Shown piece by piece: positions 32,734 to 38,122 of a stretch of 38,122 nucleotides of DNA; the stretch's first letter is position 1, and every line of letters begins with the position of its first letter. Source of the stretch: Thauera phenolivorans. Lineage in GTDB: Bacteria > Pseudomonadota > Gammaproteobacteria > Burkholderiales > Rhodocyclaceae. The DNA is taken from assembly GCF_001696715.1 (NCBI RefSeq), contig NZ_MBFM01000005.1, forward strand, positions 67,135 through 105,256, read 5' to 3'. A program made the translations under genes and the position numbers. The notes under the pieces are model-generated. The model was not told the origin of the DNA, did no database searches, and worked only from the letters and a program-made list of their open reading frames with translations.

Positions 32734-35700
32734 ATGTCCGATTCCAGCAACAGCATCCGCATCCGCGGCGCGCGTCAGAACAATCTGCGCAATCTCTCGC
32801 TCGACCTGCCGCTCAATCGCCTCACGGTGGTCACCGGCGTGTCCGGTTCGGGCAAGTCCTCGCTGGTGTTCGACACCCTCTATGCGGAGGGTCAGCGCCG
32901 CTATGTCGAGACCTTCTCGCCGTACGCGCGCCAGTTCCTCGACCGCATGGACAAGCCGCAGGTGGATCGCATCGAGGGCGTACCGCCGGCGATCGCGATC
33001 GACCAGACCAACCCGGTGCGCACCTCGCGCTCCACGGTCGGCACCATGACCGAGCTCACCGACCACTTCAAGCTGCTCTACGCACGGGCGGCCCGGCTGC
33101 ACTGCCGCGGCTGCGGCAAGCCGGTGCGGCGCGATTCGGCCGACAGCATCGCCGCCGAGCTGCGTGCGCGTGCCGCAGCGGCGGGCGATCCGCGCCTGGT
33201 GGTGTGCTTCCCGGTCCCGGTGCCGGCGAACTTCAGCGAGGAAGAGGTCACGCGCCTGCTCGACGCGCAGGGTTACACCCGGATCCAGGAGCGTGTCGTC
33301 ACCGGCGCCGAGGGCCAGGACGTGCTGCAGGTGGTACAGGACCGCTTCCGCGCCTCGAACGCCGAGGACGCCCGGCTCGCGGAGGCGCTCGAGACCGCAC
33401 TCGCGCGCGGTCACGGGCGCCTGTCGGTGTATGCCGCGGGCGAGGGCGTCGGGTCGTCCGCGTCGCCCGGCGAGGCGGTGTGGCGCTTTTCTACCGGCCT
33501 GCACTGTGCCGAGTGCGACATCGCCTACAGCGAGCCTACCCCCGGGCTGTTCTCCTTCAACTCGCCGATCGGCGCCTGCGAGACCTGCCGCGGCTTCGGC
33601 CGTGTGATCAATGTCGATTACGGGCTGGTGGTGCCGGACGAGTCGAAGACGCTCGCCGAGGGCGCGGTCAAGCCCTGGCAGACCGAGAGCTACCGCGAAT
33701 GCCAGCAGGATCTGGCGACGATGGCGAAGAAGTGCGGCGTGGCGATGGACGTGCCGGTCCGCGATCTTCCGCCGGAGCATCGTCAGTGGCTGTTCGAGGG
33801 CGATCCGAAGTGGAAGAACTGGGACAGTTCCTGGCCGCGCTACTGGTACGGCGTGCGTCACTTCTTCGAATGGCTCGAGAGCAAGGCCTACAAGATGCAC
33901 ATCCGGGTGCTGCTGTCGCGCTACCGCAGCTACACGGAATGCCCGGCGTGCCACGGCGCGCGGCTGAAGCCGGATGCGCTGTTGTGGCGCCTGCCGGCGG
34001 AGCGCACCGCAGGCATCGCGATCCACGAGCTGATGGCGCTGCCGGTCGATCGCATCCGCGAGGCCGTGGCGACGTTGCACGTCCCCGGTCAAGCCGAAAG
34101 GATGAGCGACGAGGCCACGGAGCTGGTGCTCGGCGAGATCCGCAGCCGGCTCGCCTACCTTGCCGACGTCGGCCTCGGCTACCTGACGCTGGACCGCCAG
34201 TCGCGCACGCTGTCGGGCGGGGAGGTGCAGCGCATCAACCTCACCACCGCGCTCGGCACCTCGCTCGTCAATACCCTGTTCGTACTCGACGAGCCCTCGA
34301 TCGGCCTGCATCCGCGCGACATCGGCCGCATCCTCGGCGTGATGACGCGGCTGCGCGATGCCGGCAACACCCTGGTGGTGGTGGAGCATGACCCCCAGGT
34401 GATGGTCGCCGCCGACGAGCTGCTCGAGATCGGACCCGGCCCGGGCGAGCGCGGCGGCAACATCGTCGCCCGCGGTACCCCGGCCGAGATCGCCGCCAAT
34501 TCCGATTCGGTGACCGGTCCCTGGCTCGCCGGCAAGAAGCGCATCGATATCGACCGCCCGCCGCGTGCGGTCGATATCGACACGCCGCGCCTCGAACTGG
34601 TCGGCGCGCGCCAGCACAACCTGCGCGGCATCGATGTCGCCTTCCCGCTGCAGCGCCTGAGCTGCCTCACCGGCGTTTCCGGCTCGGGGAAATCCACCCT
34701 GATCCAGGACGTGCTGTATCCCGCGCTGGCCAAGCATTTCGGCGAGTCCGCCGAGTCGCCGGGGTGCTTCGAGCGTCTCGGAAATGTGGATAAGTTGCGC
34801 GGCGTGATCATGGTCGACCAGTCGCCGATCGGCAAGAGTTCGCGTTCCAACCCGGTCAGCTACGTCGGCGCCTGGGACCCGATCCGCGCTCTGTTCGCCG
34901 CCCTGCCGGAGGCGAAGCGGCGCGGCTACACTCCCGGCACCTTCAGCTTCAACGCCGGCCAGGGCCGCTGTCCGACCTGCACCGGCTCGGGCTTCGAGCA
35001 TGTCGAGATGCAGTTCCTGTCCGACGTCTGGCTTCGCTGCCCGGACTGCGACGGCAAGCGCTACCGGCCGGAAGTGCTCGAACTGCAATGGAATGGCCTG
35101 TCGGTGGCGGATGTGCTGGCGCTCACGGTGCACGAGGCGCTGGAGATCTTCCGCGAGCATCCGAAGGTCACCGCCGCGCTCGCGCCACTCGCCGACGTCG
35201 GCCTCGACTACCTTCGCCTGGGCCAGCCGGTGCCCACCCTGTCGGGCGGTGAGGCGCAGCGGCTCAAGCTCGCCGGCCATCTCGCGCAGGCGGTGCAGAA
35301 GAAGGGCGGCCGCGGCGCCCGGCCTGTGGACAATTTTGTAGACAAGGCTGGGGACAATCCTGGGCCCGGCCTGCTGTTCCTGTTCGACGAACCCACCACC
35401 GGCCTGCATTTCGAGGACGTGGCCAAGCTGCTCGGCGCCTTCGACAAGCTGCTGCAGGCGGGGCACTCCCTGATCGTCATCGAGCACAACCTCGACGTGA
35501 TCGCCGCCGCCGACTGGATCATCGACCTCGGCCCCGAGGGCGGCGAAGGCGGCGGCGCGATCGTGATCGAAGGTACGCCGGAGACGGTGCGCGCCCACGA
35601 CGGGTCCCACACCGGCGCCGCGCTGCGCGACTACGCCGAAGCCCTCGCGCTTAGCAGCGGCGAGCGCCGCGATGCGGCCGGCGACGCGGCGCACGATGTC

Positions 35701-38122
35701 GCTACCGTGGCAACCGGTCTGGGTAGGGGTGCGGCGCTCGTCGCGGCGGAAGCACGGGTCGAATACCGCCCGGTCGCCGCGCCCGTGATCGAGATCCGCC
35801 ACGCCCGCGAGCACAACCTCAAGAACGTCAGCCTGAAGATCCCGCGCGATCTGTTCACCGTGATCACCGGCCTGTCCGGCTCGGGCAAGTCCACGCTCGC
35901 CTTCGACATCGTGTTCGGCGAGGGCCAGCGCCGCTATCTGGAGTCGCTCAATGCCTACGCCCGCCAGTTCGTGCAGCCCGCGAGCCGGCCCGACGTCGAT
36001 GGCCTGTTCGGCATCCCGCCCACGGTGGCGATCGAGCAGCGCACCAGCCGCGGCGGGCGCAAGAGCACGGTAGCGACACTGACCGAGATCCACCCCTTCC
36101 TGCGCCTGATGTACGTGAAGCTGGGCACACAGTTCTGCCCGGATTGTGATGTGCCGGTGACGCCGCAGAGCTTCGAGGCCATCGTCGCCCAGGTCCAGCG
36201 CGAGCTGCGTGGCGCGTCCATCGAAGTCCTCGCGCCGCTGGTGGTCAACCGCAAGGGCCTATATACCGACCTCGCCAAGTGGGCGCGCGGCAAGGGTCAT
36301 GCGCAGTTGCGCGTCGACGGCGAATACCTGCCCACCAATAAGTGGCCGCGCCTGGACCGCTACAAGGAGCACAACATCGAGCTGCCCACCGGCATGGTGG
36401 TGGTGCAGCCGGAGAACGAAGCCACGCTGCGCGAGTTCGTGCGCCAGGCGCTGGAGATCGGCAAGGGCGTGATCAAGGTGCTGGAGATCGGCAAGCTTGG
36501 CGCCCAGCCGATCACCTTCTCCACCCTGCGCGCCTGCCCGAATTGCGGCACCGGCTTCCCCGAGCCGGATCCGCGCCTGTTCTCGTACAACGCCAAGCAC
36601 GGCTGGTGCCCCAAGTGCTACGGCACCGGGCTGAAGACCGCGGCGCGCATCGAGGACCCGGACGCGCTCGACCTCGGCGATGCGGAAGAGCTCATCGTCA
36701 GCGACGAGCCCTGCCCCGCCTGCGCGGGTGCGCGCCTGAACCCGGTGGCACGCGCGGTGCGCTTCCGCGAGCTCGGCCTGCACCAGCTCGCCGCCTGGGC
36801 GGTGGACAAGGCGGCCGGCTTCTTTGCCGATCTGGCGCTCAACGAGCGCGAGACCGAGATCGCGCGCGACCTCGTCAGCGAGATCCGCGGGCGCCTGGCC
36901 TTCCTGCAGCACGTGGGCCTCGGCTACCTCGCGCTCGATCGCGCCGCGCCCACGCTGTCGGGCGGCGAGGCGCAGCGCATCCGCCTGGCGGCCCAGCTCG
37001 GCTCCAACCTGCGCGGCGTGTGCTACATCCTCGACGAGCCGACCATCGGCCTGCATCCGCGCGACAACCGCCTGTTGCTCGACACGCTGGAAGCCCTGCG
37101 CGACCGCGGCAACACCCTGCTGGTGGTCGAGCACGACGAGGACACCATCCGCCGCGCCGACCACGTCATCGACCTCGGCCCCGGTGCCGGCGTGCGCGGT
37201 GGCCGGGTGGTGGCGCAAGGCACCATCGCCGACCTGCTCGCTGCGCCCGAATCCGCCACCGGCAAGTGCTTCCGCCACCCGCTGCAGCACCCGCTGCGGC
37301 CGCGCCGCGCGGTGGCCGACGACCACCCCGCGATCCGCATCGAGGGTGCGAACCTGCACAACCTGCACGACATTTCGGTGCGCATCCCGCTCGCCCGCCT
37401 GACGGTGGTGACCGGCGTGTCCGGCTCGGGCAAGTCCAGCCTGGCGCGCGACGTGATCCATGCCAACCTGCGCGCCCGCCTCGGCGACCCCGAGGCCACC
37501 CGCGCCCGCCGCCGCGGCCAGGCCCAGCCCGACGAGGTCGACCAGCCCCTGGTCGGCTGCAAGGCGATCCACGGCTGGCAGCAGGTCGGCCGCGTGCTGG
37601 AGGTCGACCAGACCCCGATCGGCAAGACGCCGCGTTCCTGCCCGGCGACCTACGTCGGCTTCTGGGACGCGATCCGCAAGCTCTTCGCCGACACCTTCGA
37701 CGCCCGCACACGCGGCTGGAGCGCTTCGCGCTTTTCCTTCAACACCGGCGCCGGGCGTTGCCCGGTGTGTGACGGCGCCGGCCAGACCACCGTCGAGATG
37801 AGCTTCCTGCCCGACGTGAAGACGCCCTGCGAGGGCTGCGGCGGCGCGCGTTTCAACCCCGAGACGCTGTCGGTGCGCTGGAAGGACAGGACCGTGGCCG
37901 AGGTGCTGGCGATGCCGGTGGACGAGGCGGTGGATTTCTTCTCCGCCCACCCCGCCATCGCCCACCCGCTGCAGCTGCTGCAGGACGTCGGCCTTGGCTA
38001 CCTGACCCTGGGCCAGCCCAGCCCGACCCTTTCGGGCGGCGAGGCGCAGCGCATCAAGCTGGTGACCGAGCTCGCCAAGGTGCGCCGCCGCCCGGGCGAC
38101 GCGGAGGACACCGGCGGCGTGC
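32734..38122 (+). CDS. uvrA: double-length (tandem fused) excinuclease UvrA, 3' end beyond the window
   Basis: The frame runs from ATG 32734 without a stop to the window edge, 1,796 codons, while an ordinary UvrA is about 950. It holds two complete UvrA units in tandem. Walker A motifs G(V/L)SGSGKS begin at about residues 35, 647, 1046 and 1561. ABC signatures LSGGE begin at about 493, 836, 1408 and 1766, each except the last followed in view by a (V/F/Y)x(L/F)DEPxxGLH Walker B. Zinc-finger pairs are visible (CAEC...CETC, CPTC...CPDC, CPNC...CPKC, CPVC...CEGC). A ~45-residue low-complexity linker at about 965-1010 joins the halves. UvrA senses bulky DNA lesions for nucleotide excision repair. 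Fused forms are known in betaproteobacteria. No clear ribosome site precedes the ATG. Residues about 858-879 are an odd insertion. Confidence 0.93.
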   Translation, partial: MSDSSNSIRIRGARQNNLRNLSLDLPLNRLTVVTGVSGSGKSSLVFDTLYAEGQRRYVETFSPYARQFLDRMDKPQVDRIEGVPPAIAIDQTNPVRTSRSTVGTMTELTDHFKLLYARAARLHCRGCGKPVRRDSADSIAAELRARAAAAGDPRLVVCFPVPVPANFSEEEVTRLLDAQGYTRIQERVVTGAEGQDVLQVVQDRFRASNAEDARLAEALETALARGHGRLSVYAAGEGVGSSASPGEAVWRFSTGLHCAECDIAYSEPTPGLFSFNSPIGACETCRGFGRVINVDYGLVVPDESKTLAEGAVKPWQTESYRECQQDLATMAKKCGVAMDVPVRDLPPEHRQWLFEGDPKWKNWDSSWPRYWYGVRHFFEWLESKAYKMHIRVLLSRYRSYTECPACHGARLKPDALLWRLPAERTAGIAIHELMALPVDRIREAVATLHVPGQAERMSDEATELVLGEIRSRLAYLADVGLGYLTLDRQSRTLSGGEVQRINLTTALGTSLVNTLFVLDEPSIGLHPRDIGRILGVMTRLRDAGNTLVVVEHDPQVMVAADELLEIGPGPGERGGNIVARGTPAEIAANSDSVTGPWLAGKKRIDIDRPPRAVDIDTPRLELVGARQHNLRGIDVAFPLQRLSCLTGVSGSGKSTLIQDVLYPALAKHFGESAESPGCFERLGNVDKLRGVIMVDQSPIGKSSRSNPVSYVGAWDPIRALFAALPEAKRRGYTPGTFSFNAGQGRCPTCTGSGFEHVEMQFLSDVWLRCPDCDGKRYRPEVLELQWNGLSVADVLALTVHEALEIFREHPKVTAALAPLADVGLDYLRLGQPVPTLSGGEAQRLKLAGHLAQAVQKKGGRGARPVDNFVDKAGDNPGPGLLFLFDEPTTGLHFEDVAKLLGAFDKLLQAGHSLIVIEHNLDVIAAADWIIDLGPEGGEGGGAIVIEGTPETVRAHDGSHTGAALRDYAEALALSSGERRDAAGDAAHDVATVATGLGRGAALVAAEARVEYRPVAAPVIEIRHAREHNLKNVSLKIPRDLFTVITGLSGSGKSTLAFDIVFGEGQRRYLESLNAYARQFVQPASRPDVDGLFGIPPTVAIEQRTSRGGRKSTVATLTEIHPFLRLMYVKLGTQFCPDCDVPVTPQSFEAIVAQVQRELRGASIEVLAPLVVNRKGLYTDLAKWARGKGHAQLRVDGEYLPTNKWPRLDRYKEHNIELPTGMVVVQPENEATLREFVRQALEIGKGVIKVLEIGKLGAQPITFSTLRACPNCGTGFPEPDPRLFSYNAKHGWCPKCYGTGLKTAARIEDPDALDLGDAEELIVSDEPCPACAGARLNPVARAVRFRELGLHQLAAWAVDKAAGFFADLALNERETEIARDLVSEIRGRLAFLQHVGLGYLALDRAAPTLSGGEAQRIRLAAQLGSNLRGVCYILDEPTIGLHPRDNRLLLDTLEALRDRGNTLLVVEHDEDTIRRADHVIDLGPGAGVRGGRVVAQGTIADLLAAPESATGKCFRHPLQHPLRPRRAVADDHPAIRIEGANLHNLHDISVRIPLARLTVVTGVSGSGKSSLARDVIHANLRARLGDPEATRARRRGQAQPDEVDQPLVGCKAIHGWQQVGRVLEVDQTPIGKTPRSCPATYVGFWDAIRKLFADTFDARTRGWSASRFSFNTGAGRCPVCDGAGQTTVEMSFLPDVKTPCEGCGGARFNPETLSVRWKDRTVAEVLAMPVDEAVDFFSAHPAIAHPLQLLQDVGLGYLTLGQPSPTLSGGEAQRIKLVTELAKVRRRPGDAEDTGGV
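34785..34793 (-). promoter_or_regulatory. exact DnaA box inside uvrA
   Basis: TGTGGATAA on the forward strand is the reverse complement of TTATCCACA. It is encoded by the codons of NVDK in the fused UvrA, with AAT, GAT and TTG in place of the usual GC-ending codons. Confidence 0.5.
35305..35370 (+). other. in-frame insertion in uvrA built from DnaA-box-like repeats
   Basis: Codons for [20 protein letters not shown] interrupt the short linker that normally joins the [11 protein letters not shown] helix to the Walker B strand [12 protein letters not shown]. The DNA contains three related words, TGTGGACAAT, TGTAGACAAG and GGGGACAATC, starting at 35325, 35337 and 35350. The first is a one-mismatch DnaA box. 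Its A/T content is above that of the flanks. The insertion keeps the frame and lies in a loop, so it is probably tolerated. Confidence 0.6.

Noticed and set aside
31915-36093. Reverse open frame of 1,392 codons antisense to uvrA
   Set aside because: No recognisable motif or ribosome site, composition typical of antisense frames, and the forward frame has complete UvrA motifs.

Overview
The window is a high-GC bacterial chromosome segment with dense, ordinary bacterial gene organisation. The gene set suggests a betaproteobacterium, most likely of the Rhodocyclales (Thauera/Azoarcus type). The pointers are a two-subunit 2-oxoacid:ferredoxin oxidoreductase, a PHA phasin, an EarP/EF-P(Arg32) pair, a TAXI-type TRAP transporter, RdgC, and a double-length UvrA. 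This placement is an inference from gene content; there is no rRNA or marker gene in the window to confirm it. I see no tRNA, rRNA, CRISPR array, insertion sequence or integrase.

Layout. Bases 1-4771: korA (5' end cut off) and korB, a radical SAM protein and an old yellow enzyme, all forward. 4772-5600: a phasin gene with a near-consensus sigma-70 promoter flanked by two copies of a PhaR-like operator, and a strong terminator. 5614-8996: a TerB-like protein, an anti-sigma factor and an ECF sigma factor in reverse, diverging from a secreted S8 protease; both sides of the divergent region carry the same GGAAT-N16-CGTT promoter-like pattern. 9049-10567: two reverse lipoproteins. 10761-13601: a TAXI binding protein and its fused TRAP permease. 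13615-16682: glpD and glpK in reverse, overlapping by 4 bases. 16790-18436: a cytoplasmic-looking GH19/SH3/cysteine-hydrolase lysin. 18610-21806: two exported proteins (one of pentapeptide repeats), fumC and a glycine-zipper lipoprotein. 21897-23940: a small membrane protein and prfC. 23962-25945 (reverse): an nfeD-SPFH pair followed by two small genes. 26108-28965 (reverse): an encapsulated-ferritin-like protein, a hemG-like flavodoxin, rdgC and an AtaL-like SRPBCC protein. 29037-31922: rsuA-type pseudouridine synthase, earP and efp. 32063-38122: a lipoprotein and a fused tandem UvrA that runs off the window.

The genes that clearly work together are korAB (reduced ferredoxin from 2-oxoacid oxidation), sigma/anti-sigma/S8 protease (probable envelope-stress or secretion circuit), TAXI/TRAP permease (solute uptake), glpK/glpD (glycerol use), nfeD/SPFH (membrane microdomain), and earP/efp (rhamnosylation of EF-P at Arg32 to relieve polyproline stalling).

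The least ordinary signals are: (i) four exact DnaA boxes plus near matches confined to about 27.1-35.4 kb, two of them beside unusually AT-rich intergenic tracts and others embedded in coding sequence; (ii) a four-ATPase-module UvrA with a short in-frame insertion made of the same DnaA-box-like repeats; (iii) a ferritin of the encapsulated type with neither a targeting tail nor an encapsulin neighbour; (iv) a bifunctional lysin away from any prophage; (v) the matched divergent ECF promoters.
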